Assembly (NCBI GenBank): GCA_033980235.1
Contig: CM067068.1
Location: 32,955,046-33,019,045, forward strand
Length of the DNA stretch: 64,000 nucleotides
Origin: Diadema setosum
Lineage: Eukaryota > Echinodermata > Echinoidea > Diadematoida > Diadematidae
Direction: 5' to 3'
Under the pieces are notes generated by a model that saw only the letters and a list, made by a program, of their open reading frames with translations, did no database searches and was not told the DNA's origin. The translations under genes were made by a program, and so were the position numbers. Below are positions 52,940-64,000 of this stretch, one piece after another (position 1 is the first letter of the stretch; each line of letters opens with the position of its first letter).

Positions 52940-54269
52940 TTTCCGATTTCAACATTTCGAATACTTGTAGACAACCTCTAAGTTCTAACGTTAACTTGCT
53001 ATAAATTTTAACGTTAGTAAACGCGTTGACAAAATTCCAACAATAAAACGAACACATGGGACTGAGCTAAAGGCCGTCGCGGACGTTTTCTCATTTGAAA
53101 ATACAGAAAATGAGTTTACACCTGTCTCATAGGAGAAGCTTCGAAGAAGAGAACATCAAAACAAGTTTCAAACTGTACAATTTAAAAAACAATTGCCATC
53201 AAAAAAAAGAAAGAAAGAGTACATACTTGAACACGAAGCATGGATTTCACGATTCTAGTCAGTATTCAGAAGAATTGCACGCTTACCATTTTAGCTAAAA
53301 ATTGAATAGCGCCATCTACTGACAAAAACCTGCTCATCGTCATCCTCCTTGTTGACCACTGTATTACAGGGCTCACACGGGTAAATAATTCCCCATAGAG
53401 ACGTGTGTTAAAATTCAAATTTCAAAAAATTCTGTAAAATAGCTGGGAGAAATGAGGTGTTTCATCTTCACTAACCTTAATAAGTGAGATATACCCTTTC
53501 ATCCATCAAATTTCCAGGGTGGGTTGTTCTGCTCTAATTGTGTCCAAGGGTCCGCAAAGTCAGACTACGAGTTCTTGTCACTCAAAAAATCACCTATTTT
53601 CCGTACACGTACCCAATGAAATATAGTCCCCTCAAATTCCATCAGAGAAGCTTTTAATCTTCCAATCAAAATGCAGTTTGTAGAGGAATTCATACTCAAT
53701 GTCTACAGCTATTCAGTTTTTTGCCAAACTACATCATTGATTTTTAATTATTTTTTTTTCTTCATTTATTTTGGTATCTTTGGTACGAATTTGTGAATGT
53801 ACTAGAGGTCTAGTATCTGTATTGTTGACGGAATGTCTTTTTACCAACAATATCTTATTTATGGAACCATAAAACCAAAATCGGAATCGAAATTACTTTA
53901 TTTTCACGATTATCATTAACTGATAGACTTTCAGCCATCATTTTCATCCAGTAATATACTCATGAAAGGATGTAATAAGCAGCTTCGAGTACCATGATGA
54001 AGAGTTAAAAAACATGATTGAGTCCTCGACTAAAGTTAGTTTTTTCTTACATTAATTTTTCACTAGTTACCCAGAGTTTTAACTCTTCTCTGATTCGTTT
54101 GTTATTTATCTATTAGTATGTCTTCAATCAGTACTGTTCTTCGTTGTAATGCTATTTACCATTCATCCTTTGATACATCGTGTGTAGTATTAATGCCACA
54201 AATTGAAGAATATTATTATTGATAGTAGGCACATGTTTGTACGAGCTTGAGCGTATGTTTGTGTACGTG

Positions 54270-54304
54270 AGTGAGTGAGTGAGTGAGTGTGTGTGTGTGT
54301 GTGT

Positions 54305-54362
<58 letters not shown>
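54270..54362. repeat. (GTGA)n then (GT)n microsatellite
   Basis: (GAGT)4-type repeats at the left pass into about 40 GT units with one A interruption. Confidence 0.93.
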
Positions 54363-54365
<3 letters not shown>

Positions 54366-54792
54366 ATATGTACATTTGTGATATTTTCGATGTGAGACGT
54401 AATGTACACATTTGTTCCAAGATCAAAATGATCAGTCTTGATATTTTTTGAACCGCGAGATAATTTTATAGAATAGGATGGTGGAAGAAAAAAAAATTCC
54501 ATTGATTGCATACTGTGGTGGCGAGAATATTAACATCTAACAGCACAGATTGTTCATGACCTCACCCTGTGATAGTAAATGGGTTTCTCACTTTAATTCT
54601 AATGTCAATGAACTTGAACAATAGAGCTCTAGAGGAGTATTAATACTATAATACATTATAATAGTGAAAACTTTGAGCGAAGAAAATGGGTTGCACTATT
54701 TATCATGTGCTTCTGGTCAGTTTTCCCTATGTTTTCTTTTGTTTTTCATTATGATATATATAGATACATATGTATAAATGAAGAAATAAACT

Positions 54793-54893
54793 AGTTTATT
54801 CAACTCAAATTTTCAGCGGCCTCCGCCTTCTTCAGGAGTCTTGACAAGGTTCCCGAAGAAGGCGGAGGCTGCTGAGAATTTGAGTCAAATAAA
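54793..54893. repeat. Hairpin with CCTCCGCCTTCTTC arms
   Basis: CTCAAATTTTCAGCGGCCTC..CTTCTT at 54803-54832 pairs with GAAGAAGGCGGAGGCTGCTG at 54855-54884. The arms extend outward through GTTTATT / AATAAAC. Probably a short foldback element. Confidence 0.8.
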
Positions 54894-55347
54894 CTCATTC
54901 TTTATTGGCAAAAAAAAAATAAAAATGCATTACCAGTTTATTCCTTCACTTCTTCGTGGGGCCAATATGTGAATTCTCAACATGTTTGGATACATATGTA
55001 TGTAATGTACATATTTTTTATTAATTGGTTGGTCACACAATCATTCTAGCACCACTAACATTTTTTTTTTTTATTTTAAAAGAAGGTGAAGTCAGAACAT
55101 GATTTTTATATTACATACTTTGTAAGATTTGACAAAATTATTATTATCAACGAAAAACAATTTTGCCCACAAATTGCGAGGAGCTCTGAGCATTCATCAA
55201 TCTGTAGGCCCTTTTACACTTTTCCGGGCAATTTACGCAGGCTTGTTGCGTGTAGGGATTTTCCACCAGGCAGGACAATTTTCTGCGGGTGGACAAGGAT
55301 TTGGGCAAGTTTCGCGTGCGTCTTACCTGCTGGAAGCGTGCTATTTA

Positions 55348-55388
55348 CGTTTGTTTGTTTGTTTGTTTGTTTGTTTGTTCGTTCGTTT
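55348..55388. repeat. (GTTT)n microsatellite
   Basis: GTTT repeated seven times, then GTTC twice. Confidence 0.92.
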
Positions 55389-55756
55389 TCCACCTGAGAA
55401 GATGGCTGGATAGCCCATATTCAGCTACGTTAAGCTGGTCTTCCATGGGGTCCAGTTGGATGTGAGGTGGGACTACTTCACCGGGTTAAACACCCTGCTC
55501 TTTGCGATGACTGAATGAAGCGGGATGTTTTACGTGCATGAGTTGTTTTACTCCCTCATACACGGGACCTCCTTTTTATGCCCTATCAGAGGGACAGAGT
55601 GTTTTGCCTCTTGCTAGAGGGGACGGTATGCTTAAACACAACATTGCTCAGTCCAGACTCGGGTTCGTAACGGGAGACAAACGGGCACTACGAACAAGCG
55701 CGCCGGAACACTTCTGGTTTTTTGGGGGCAAAATCTTAATGGGGGCTCATTTATGT

Positions 55757-56365
55757 GACGATGTGAGATCCTCGGCGCGGGAGCGAAGCGAGCGAGCGTG
55801 GGGGGGGGGGGGGGGTTAGGGGGATTTCCCCCCACTGTAGGGAGCTTTTGTAAAACGGGGTACAAAAGTCGCGTTTATAGACCATTTAAAAGCACATTTC
55901 TAAGGAATTAAACATAGTGAAAAATAATCAGTGCGAAGGACTATGATTATTACATACGGGAGTACATAATAATGTGATGGTGTGAGATCCTCGGCGAGGG
56001 TGTGGGAGGGGGGATACCCCCTCCCACAGTAGGGAATTTTTGTAAAAACAGAGTATACAAGCCGCGTTTATAGAGAATTTAAAGCAAATTTCTAGGTAAT
56101 TAACATATTGAAAAAAATCAGTTGGAAGGACTATGATCATAACATACGGGAGTACATTAATCATGTGAAGGTGTGAGATCCTCGGCGAGGGAGCGAAGCG
56201 ACCGAGCGGGGGGAGGGTGTGGGAGGGGGGACACCCCCTCCCACGGTAGGGACTTTTTGTAAAAACAGAGTATAAAAGTCGCTTTTATAGAGCATTTTAA
56301 ATCAAATTTCTGAGGAATTAAACATAGTAAAATAAATCACTGCGAAGGACTATGATAATAACTTA
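55757..56365. repeat. Three tandem units of about 190-225 bp
   Basis: Each begins GTGTGAGATCCTCGGCG or GATGTGAGATCCTCGGCG (about 55757, 55979 and 56169). Each contains GTAGGGA.TTTTTGTAAAA and TTATAGA..ATTTAAA and ends GAAGGACTATGAT.AT. The G/C-rich GCGAAGCGA.CGAGCG part varies in length between units. Confidence 0.85.
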
Positions 56366-57171
56366 TATGAAAACTTTTCATTTTACTATAAGTACGGGCA
56401 GAACGAGCGAGCCACTTTCACTTTGCAATTTATCTGAAATGTACTCATTAAAAGCTTAAACGTGATCGCATCGTTCGAACAATAAAAAAATATTCTTATA
56501 CTGCTAGAAAGCAAAGAAGAAAATGAAAAATGTAAGTTTTACTAAAGGTATGTTTCAGCGGGCACACTCGAGGACACGAGGCTACCATCTATACACTAAA
56601 TTTACTGTTAAGTTACTATTAGTGTACAGATACAATAATGTATGTTGTTAGTGTATTATAATTTTCGCCCAGTTAGGGGCGAAAATTTTTGCATTTTCAG
56701 TTATGAAATAACATTTAGACAATTTAGACAGGTTTTGAGCATGCTCAAGGGCCTGTTTCACCTTTTCTGGAGCAAGCCTTGCGTGTGACTTGCGGGGGAG
56801 CTACCCGGAACTTTTTTTTTTCATTCACTTGTGGAGTGAAAACACAATTTTTTGTATAACATGTATTGTACGAACCATAGTTTTAAGAGCAGTGGAATGA
56901 TGATATTAGCTTCTTATTTAATTTGCATGTTCATTTTTCAGACTGATTTTAATGTAAATGAAAACATTTTACTGTGAGACTTTGAAGTTTTATGACTTTC
57001 TTATTTCAGGTTCCATTTGGATAAATCTTCTTCTTGATCGTGGAGTGGCAGTTTGAGTTTCAAAGGCGTTCATGTCGCAGACTCCAAGATCTCACCTCGG
57101 GTTGAAGTTGCACCCCGCCTTACTGACTGAAACCACCGACTGAACTCTACCCTGAACCACGAATGTGTAGA

Positions 57172-57185
57172 GCGCCACCTACTGG
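57172..57185 (-). promoter_or_regulatory. CTCF consensus match
   Basis: GCGCCACCTACTGG fits the reverse complement of the CTCF core at all 14 positions by eye. It lies in the spacer between MTIF3 and the large 3' gene, where an insulator would be plausible. A weaker GCGCCATCTACTGA is at 53311-53324. Confidence 0.45.
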
Positions 57186-57879
57186 TCTAGTTTGCCGTTT
57201 TTTCATTCAGTGCCAAGATCTCGATTAGATGATGGAGTTACAGATTACACCATGAAGCTCCATGATTAGATCTCGCGAACTGAGTAAACCCGCATGTCCA
57301 ACACCTATCATCTTTCAACACAATAACTTTTGTTGATAATCGTTACTCGTGATGCCGATATTAAAACAAAAATAAAAAAAAGACACGTGAGCACATTGAC
57401 TGACAAAAGGTAAACAAGCCTGTCTCTGTGGACTCATTCTAGAGAACCTAGAGAAACTAAATCACCAGATTGAAAGTGAACACCGTAGTTTTCAATCATA
57501 TCTGAGCTTATATCCATAACTCACAGACGGTGTGCGCAGATTACACATGAAATCAGAACCTTTTCTTCACCCTTGACTCTTCAGATCATATATTCCACTT
57601 CAGGTGTAATGGCAGGTACCCACTTTGACAGACCAATATGGGTTTCCATAGTTACCAAAGACGCACATCTTGAGTTTTGATTTATGACTGTCGTGCGCAT
57701 GGGTATGCAGCGGTGTAAAGTAGTCCTCCCTATATATTTTTTATCTTCAATTTGAGAACAAATGCTTTATTCATCTCTTTGGTATGTCTCCCATGCATGG
57801 TATGATTATTTATGATGGAAACGTGGAAAATGGCCAAACATTCGATATTATCGATTTTTCATCAATCATGTTTGTGTCT

Positions 57880-58080
57880 GTCCATCCATCCATCAGTTGT
57901 CAATCAGTCTATCTGTCTATCCATCTACCTATCTACCCATATATCTACATATCTATTTATCTACTTGTCTATCTATCTATCCACCTATCTATCCACCTAT
58001 CTATCTACCTAACTATCTATCTATCTGTCTATCTATATCTACCTATCTACCTCTATGTATAGCATATATCCACCTATCAG
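57880..58080. repeat. (CTAT)n / (CCATCTAT)n microsatellite
   Basis: TATC-type tetranucleotide repeats with CC variants over about 200 bp; Tyr/Leu/Ser-rich frames here are artefacts. Confidence 0.93.
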
Positions 58081-60502
58081 TATCTATTAGACATATACGC
58101 ATTGACATAAAAAGGTGATACATATTAGATTCTGCTAAGTGCTCTGGGCCCCGAAATGTTTAGGAAAGGTGTTTGGAGAGAGATATACCCGTTTACACAA
58201 TAATGGAAAAAGAAATGGACGCAGATCTCAAACTAACGAACTGGCGGATGAATAGGCGGAAAGACTGTGCATAAACTCACTAGAGAAGCGCAGGTACTAT
58301 GGGGGAAAGTAATGATTATACAGACACAGAGGTTCATTTGTTTTCATAACGTTGTATGTATAAGCATGGTATAAGCCATCAAAAAGTTCAGGATGCTGGT
58401 CTGCGCAATTCCCAGGGTGCCCTTCTAAATCATACAAGTCAAATAGATATCACGATACATCAGGGAACAGGAATAATGAACCAAGGAGATGGAAAAATAT
58501 TGTGTCGCTCGTCATTTTTTTTCTCTCTCTCTCTGGCATGTGGTGCTTGTCGCGATTTATGATCCAATATGTTTGGGAAAAATCCCCATCCATAAATTCC
58601 AGCCATGACCCTGTGGCAGTGTATATAACATCCCGGCTTACGGGACGGATTGGGTATTATCTGAGCAAAACTGGCTTGGTATGATGGGCTCTAGCATCCT
58701 CGACTCGAGCTTTCATCATCAAAAGTCGCTGTTGAGTAATTTTGATGGGATGCCGGACTCTTGCTAGACTAGATTTTTCTTTGACTGGCGGCAGCCAACT
58801 TTTTGGCTGCATGACAACAAAAGTGTGGGAGAAATGATGACTCACGAAAGAGGAACAAGTGCTGAAAGGAGATCGTCTGTACCTGACGTGCATGGCACTT
58901 TAAATGACTTATTGACAGGACAGGAATAGCCCTGGATCTAAATCGCACACTCTCACTCAGCTATCTGATTGAGCTTCCCCTTTTTTCATACATTATATCT
59001 TTCTTTCTCTGCAGAGGCGGCTAAAAAATCACGTCAGCTTTCCACGGCATGTAAACGACTGGCTGGAAAGTGGTTTTAGTCGGGCTTATACGTCAACAGG
59101 CTACCGTCTGCCGAGGGGTTTGCCTCATAAAGTAAGGGGGCAACGCCAGGGATACACACTTCTCAAATCATGTCCGCTGCTGAGCTGCGCCGGATGGCCC
59201 AATAAAAAAGATCTGACTCGGGAACACCACATTACACGCCGGAGAGACAGTGTCCACACCATAGATTTCAACGCTTTCCCAATCCATAACTCACTGGTTT
59301 TGTTTTTGTTTTTGTTTTTGTTTTTGTTTTCCCCATTGTCAGAAAGTTAACAAACTTTTAATGTGTGTGGGAGAAACGCAATCGATTCTGGCTACCTCTT
59401 GGGACAATGATTGAGCCAACGGACTGTATTTGCGGGGACGTTTTGATTGCGGAATATGTAAGCAACTGGATATATAGCGTTTGGAACATGCAAAGTGGAC
59501 AGTTGGACATTTAACTCGAAATCACCGATGGCCGGTTGCGAATGAGTGAGCTACTCGAATATCTGTTGAGGAGAAATCATCGTCGTCAATACACGCGGGC
59601 TTCTGTGGAACTTTTATTCTTAAATTGTGCCCTAATCACTCAAGAAAGATTCCGCACCAGCACTTATTTATGCCCATTTCTTTCTTTGTTTGTTGTGAAA
59701 GCAACAAATTAACGAGCCTTTTTTTTCCCCTCTAAATGACCGTGGAACTACGAGCAACACCCCATCGGACCATAGAACTTTATCAACCACTTCCAGAGAT
59801 GGTTTGAAAGTTGTCCAAGTTTCTCATTTTGTCGTTCTTTTTCCTTCATCATAACTCTTTACAGCGAGATCTTTGTAAGCGATCCGAAGTATCAAATCCT
59901 TTCGACAGTCCCCTGTTTTTCTGCATTGAGACCCGTTCTGCGGGACACAATGATAAAATCCCGTAAGGAGTGACTCAACCGGCGACCTATTACAATTCTG
60001 ATTGTCTCTGATTTATCTTTTGTGTCGTCACTTCAAACTCGTCGCGTTTGTTACATGTGTCTCTGAGGAAATATCAGCAGACGATGGGGGCATTTTCCCG
60101 CGTCCTTTGTCCGAAATCGACGGAATGAAGGCCCCAAGACATCGCTTAGGAAGGTATTACTGGATATTTGTACAAGAATCCGTCCTGTTTACTCGCCGCT
60201 TGTATTCTTCAGAGAGATTAACGTAAAATACCTGACTCAATGACGATTTAGGTCTTTGCTCGACACGAAAGAAAAAAAAAGTATTCGTTTGTTTATTTGC
60301 TAATTGAAGGACCATCTTAAATTTCCCTTATTGAGGGATTACATTCTCCGGAAATATTTGAAAGATGTTGTTCTCCTCGTGGGCGATTATTGCGTTTAGC
60401 GGGTTCAACAACCCTGGTGTCTTTTCTTGTTTTGTTTGCAAAGGAGAGTTTTGTATTCAACCAAATTATTGTGCGTGAAAGAGTGTTACGACCGGCGCTC
60501 CA
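58081..60502. other. Upstream region of the large Ser-rich gene
   Basis: Sequence complexity is normal and mobile elements are few; it probably contains the promoter and 5' leader of the gene at 60503. Contents include a candidate exon at 59015-59131 and a (TTTTTG)n run at 59297-59328. No frame is otherwise supported. Confidence 0.5.
59015..59131 (+). CDS. Candidate 39-codon exon, unidentified
   Basis: A strong acceptor (TCTTTCTTTCTCTGCAG) and donor (GTAAGG) bound 117 nt, open in one frame: RRLKNHVSFPRHVNDWLE..GYRLPRGLPHK. The peptide is not one I recognise. It could be a 5' exon of the gene at 60503, or non-coding. Splice strength is the only evidence. Confidence 0.3.
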
Positions 60503-63500
60503 ATGGCCGAGTTTGGCGGTCGATTTCGTCATGGGGAAAACAACGCGCCGAACGGGAACCCAATTTCGGCAAATTCTCGAGCAGTCTCAAAACTAACAAT
60601 CGTCTTGGGAAGTAACGGAAATGTTTCTTCGCAGGATGCTGAATACCACACGGAATATACCGAACATCACACAGCAGAAACTGTGACAGAGTATTCCTCG
60701 TCCACTTTTCCCCGCCGGCATGGGGGCGGCAGTCACTCAAGACGGAATAATTTGGGGGACACAGGTGCATACGCCTATGCATTTCGACGAGGAGAGTGTC
60801 GACCGGTTCACCCTAATCATATATTAGATGTGGGAGCGTACGGGTCACGTGGCAGCGACTCAGCTGATAGCGGCACTGGCGATCTGGAGTCGTCGTACTC
60901 GCGAGTTGAACGCACGACGGAAGTGAGGGTCGCTGTCTCGTCTGCGGATCCGACGGTGCGGTTACGAATTGTGCCCTCATCTCATACACACGCGCGAAAC
61001 GGTGATAATAATTTGGCGACCGTCACGCACCTCGCTACCACTAGCAGCTCGTTACCAGGATTATACCAAGATTCGAAGAGGTGTGGTAATGAGTCGGAGT
61101 TTAAAGACCAAATTCGCGTTCACCGAACTGCTCAACATCACAACGTAGCAACCTATTCTACGGAAGGAGGGGAGCGTGCTGCCTGTGTAGCGAACCGGAG
61201 ACAAGCTAATGATGATACGGGGATTAGAGCTCAAGGTGTGTACAGCGGCGGGGTTTTCGTGAAACCTAGATCGGAGTGCTTTGTTTTAAAGACAGCTCGT
61301 CAATTTGACAATAACGGTGGAAGCACGTCTGTGAAAAGGACTGCCCCTTCGACAACGGGATCGTGTAATGATGGTGATCGTGGAGGATTTATACCACAGG
61401 CGGAGTATCGGGACAGTGGATCGTCAATAGAGCGGAATAATTACACGCTCGATGGACACAAATTGAAGCCATACACCAGTGCCGCAGCGAGTGGACATAC
61501 AAGCAAAAGGCCGAACGTTCACCAAATAGTGCAGCAGCTTGAACACGAAACATCAAGCGCCGAATCGAATAGAAATAGAAGTCGCAGTTTCAGCGTCGCT
61601 CGTCAATCTGTAAGTGGTCGCAACATTGACTTCAGTGACTTGGCGGCCGATAGTAAACGTGGTAGGAATAACAGGAGCACGTTGGAAGACCCGCAGTCGA
61701 AGCAGTCATTAACATTATCCAATGCCGGAGCCTGGGGCGGCCGTTATCGGGACAGCTTGGATGCCATGCATAGCTCTCGCGCGCCCAGCTGTGAGGGGCA
61801 GCGCACCGCTGGTTTAGACATGTCAACTCCAACATTTTCAGCGTCGAGCGACCCCGAAGTAGCATCTGGTGAGAGAAACTACACTGCTACCAGCATATAT
61901 CTATCCAGCAACCAGGTAAGGGAGAGCAACCCTCAGTGTGGCAGTCTGTATGTGCGAGATGGGAATCAGTCTTCTGTTAGTGCACCCGTCACGCCATCTT
62001 CCGAGGCTGATTTTGATTTGCCAATAGATGAACGGTTTGATAAACAATCTCTCGCTGAGTTGGCCTCTAAGGACCATTCACAACGGTTCAGGGCAGAGAC
62101 TGAGAGGCAACGGAAGCCAGGAGGGATTTTTCCCAGCCCCTTTCATGGTAGCAATGAACCCAGAGATTATGCTCATGTCGGAATGCACCAAGATACTTCT
62201 CATGCGTCACATGCACACAGAACGAGAGTGCTTAGTCCCAGTCGAACGGCAGAAGTAGAATCGGGGAGTAAGCCTCTTACCTCTCCCTCCACCAAAGCAT
62301 TGAGCGGTGCTAAGACCTCCCCCACTCGACAGCTCAAGCCGCTAGCCGTGCAAAAAGTCTCGAAGAGATCTCTGCAGACCTTTGACAATTTGAGTCCGAT
62401 CAGTTCGCGCTCGACCAGTCGCCGTTCTAGTGTATCCAGCCAGAGCGGAAATGATTCAAAGGACCTCCAGAGTTTGGCGAAAAACCTCAGTGATGCAGTG
62501 AGCAGACGACGGGCTGAAGGACAGGTCTTCACAACACAAAGTGCACAGTTGTTGAGTCATGAGTTGCACAGTGGTCATGTTGCACACCAGGGAGAAGCTA
62601 TGAATGCAGATAATACCAGAGCAAGTGGCTTGAATCCGCCACACGCCACTTCGAGTGACCAAACCATTCATAGTGGAAGCTCGCTCAAAACACCGTTAAG
62701 CCCCGCAGAGACCAGCACTAGTCAAAACATGAGTGGACCGGAGACAGTGACTATAAGAAAGGATTACAGCAGTTTGCGGGTTCCGAGACCAAATGTACTT
62801 GTACCTTCTGGATCGACAGTGCGCACGTCTCGTTGGGTGTCAAATCCTGAGAAGCCATCAGAGAAGGCGGTCAGCGCGCCAACATCGCCAGATCGATCCA
62901 GGCTGCATGATCTCACTGCGAAACTGAACAGAGATTTGCCCCCAAAGAGCCCAGAGCCGACGGTACTCCAACACACGCGGCAAGATTCGGGTCTCTGCTC
63001 ACCGGACGAGGAAGACCAGGGATGTATCATGGAATTAGATCACGAAAAGGAGCCGGAGACCCAATCGCTGCCGCGGAGCTTCAGTCGGAAGAAAGGCATC
63101 AACCTCCCGGAAGTTCCCAAGATTTTAGCCAAATTTAATCGTGACGACGCCTTCGCTCAAGAAGTGGGATCTCCTACGAGCATTGACAAGTTTCACTTGA
63201 AGGCCCACTTGAAGCCTCTGCGGCCAAAGCAGAAGGCTAGCTTGAGTGAAGATGAGGAAAGTTTTACTGAGAGAGATGAGGAGATGGATATTGAACAAAT
63301 GAAGAGGAGGAGAAAGAAGAACTCGGCTTCGGGACACACCTTCCCAGAGCACCAAGGTGGTGGCTTGGAAGGGAATGGTAGGTCACGTAGTGACCCTACG
63401 CAGGAGCGAAAGCGCGTCGGGGCAGACATCATTGACAATAATGGCTCAATGGATGCCGACCTCTTTTCTTCCCTTCGTTCGGACGAACCTATGCTGCCAC

Positions 63501-64000
63501 CACTGATGGACAGTAGTGAGATAAACATCAGTGCTGAGAGTACTCTGTCACTTTCAAGTAACGCTACTTCAATCAGCGATGCCACTGCTGATGCCATGTA
63601 CATCAATGTGTGCAAAGATGTTACCAAGGCAACCGATGTCATCATCAATGCATCTGTTGAAAATGCGGAAAAGAATGGAAAAACAATGAAGAAGACAAAG
63701 TCACTTACTTGGCCGAATGGAGATAAAACCTCTAATGAGCTCAGTCAGTATGCACAGGGCATCCAAGAATCGACGAGTGCTCCTATTGTTTCTGAACGCC
63801 AAGAAGAGGTGATGAAAGTGCGCGAAGTGGCACGACAAAATGCTTCTGGATGTGATGCGCAGGGCAGATCCCAGTCGGAGGACATTCTCGGAGATAAGGA
63901 GTCTGGTAAACGTTTGGGTCTCACTGCGACCTCACCTCACCATGCCAAATACCAATCGGGACGCGGTGGTGCTAACGGGAAGCGCCACGGAAGTCTCTCG
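60503..64000 (+). CDS. Large Ser-rich, probably disordered protein; 3' end outside window
   Basis: An uninterrupted frame of 1166 codons runs from the ATG at 60503 to the window edge. That ATG is the first after an in-frame TGA at 60476-60478 and has a fair context (CCAATGG). The protein begins MAEFGGRFRHGENN. Composition is Ser/Thr/Arg/Asp-rich with few hydrophobic runs, no membrane segment and no folded domain I know. Visible features are a DSGLCS word at residue 828 in a RQDSGLCSPDEE context (beta-TrCP degron form DSGxxS), a basic MKRRRKK at 933 (nuclear-signal-like), repeated SP/TP sites, and a KSLTWPNGDK word near 1070. A perfect donor-like CAGGTAAGG lies at 61914-61922, but the frame stays open beyond it. 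Scaffold or cytoskeletal regulators often look like this; I make no assignment. Confidence 0.8.
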   Translation, partial: MAEFGGRFRHGENNAPNGNPISANSRAVSKLTIVLGSNGNVSSQDAEYHTEYTEHHTAETVTEYSSSTFPRRHGGGSHSRRNNLGDTGAYAYAFRRGECRPVHPNHILDVGAYGSRGSDSADSGTGDLESSYSRVERTTEVRVAVSSADPTVRLRIVPSSHTHARNGDNNLATVTHLATTSSSLPGLYQDSKRCGNESEFKDQIRVHRTAQHHNVATYSTEGGERAACVANRRQANDDTGIRAQGVYSGGVFVKPRSECFVLKTARQFDNNGGSTSVKRTAPSTTGSCNDGDRGGFIPQAEYRDSGSSIERNNYTLDGHKLKPYTSAAASGHTSKRPNVHQIVQQLEHETSSAESNRNRSRSFSVARQSVSGRNIDFSDLAADSKRGRNNRSTLEDPQSKQSLTLSNAGAWGGRYRDSLDAMHSSRAPSCEGQRTAGLDMSTPTFSASSDPEVASGERNYTATSIYLSSNQVRESNPQCGSLYVRDGNQSSVSAPVTPSSEADFDLPIDERFDKQSLAELASKDHSQRFRAETERQRKPGGIFPSPFHGSNEPRDYAHVGMHQDTSHASHAHRTRVLSPSRTAEVESGSKPLTSPSTKALSGAKTSPTRQLKPLAVQKVSKRSLQTFDNLSPISSRSTSRRSSVSSQSGNDSKDLQSLAKNLSDAVSRRRAEGQVFTTQSAQLLSHELHSGHVAHQGEAMNADNTRASGLNPPHATSSDQTIHSGSSLKTPLSPAETSTSQNMSGPETVTIRKDYSSLRVPRPNVLVPSGSTVRTSRWVSNPEKPSEKAVSAPTSPDRSRLHDLTAKLNRDLPPKSPEPTVLQHTRQDSGLCSPDEEDQGCIMELDHEKEPETQSLPRSFSRKKGINLPEVPKILAKFNRDDAFAQEVGSPTSIDKFHLKAHLKPLRPKQKASLSEDEESFTERDEEMDIEQMKRRRKKNSASGHTFPEHQGGGLEGNGRSRSDPTQERKRVGADIIDNNGSMDADLFSSLRSDEPMLPPLMDSSEINISAESTLSLSSNATSISDATADAMYINVCKDVTKATDVIINASVENAEKNGKTMKKTKSLTWPNGDKTSNELSQYAQGIQESTSAPIVSERQEEVMKVREVARQNASGCDAQGRSQSEDILGDKESGKRLGLTATSPHHAKYQSGRGGANGKRHGSLS

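Larger units (their letters stand above)
52948..57880. other. Intergenic spacer
   Basis: No supported gene. Notable contents are a (GT)n tract, a hairpin near 54803-54884, a (GTTT)n run at 55348-55388 and the tandem block at 55757-56365, listed separately. The frames at 54152-54511 are the (GT)n tract read in different frames. Confidence 0.6.

Noticed and set aside
54152..54511. His/Thr-rich 78-119-codon proteins
   Set aside because: Translation of the (GT)n tract on the minus strand.
57784..58118. Tyr/Leu/Ser-rich proteins of 66-92 codons
   Set aside because: Translation of the (CTAT)n microsatellite.

Overview
The window is nuclear DNA of an intron-rich marine invertebrate, most plausibly a deuterostome such as an echinoderm. 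The grounds are split genes with GT-AG introns, three recognisable animal genes, dense miniature inverted-repeat elements, long homopolymer and microsatellite tracts, and a Mag/SURL-like Ty3/Gypsy element. The species cannot be fixed from the sequence alone.

Layout. (1) 3890-15275, minus strand: a complete ELMO-domain gene (ELMOD1/2/3 family) of eight coding exons including a 25-nt microexon, with a likely non-coding 5' exon near 16750-16920. Its largest intron carries a 4.9-kb LTR element (9012-13935) that has no reverse transcriptase and encodes one 789-aa protein with a retropepsin-like domain lacking its catalytic Asp. (2) 17-26 kb: spacer filled with nested repeats and an intact Gypsy element (20225-25341, minus) with LTRs that look identical. 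(3) 27026-37966, plus: GTF3A (TFIIIA), ten coding exons, nine C2H2 fingers, conserved nuclear/nucleolar-type basic motif, and a C-terminus made of three 56-57-residue repeats. (4) 42985-46991, minus: MTIF3, three coding exons, tail to tail with GTF3A as in human. One MTIF3 intron holds a 158-bp minisatellite with five nuclear-receptor DR1 motifs. (5) 48027-52939: a 4.9-kb element with ~0.7-0.9-kb terminal inverted repeats and an 8-bp target duplication, no transposase seen. (6) 52.9-60.5 kb: spacer with a few satellites and a good CTCF motif. (7) 60503-64000, plus: start of a large Ser-rich, probably disordered protein (1166 codons, open at the window end) that I do not recognise.

The three recognised genes are housekeeping in kind: an Arf-family GAP, the 5S rRNA gene activator, and the mitochondrial translation initiation factor 3. 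They share no obvious pathway. GTF3A has an NRF1-type palindrome just upstream. All splice sites quoted were read by eye and checked for phase continuity. Identity statements come from remembered family sequences, not a search.
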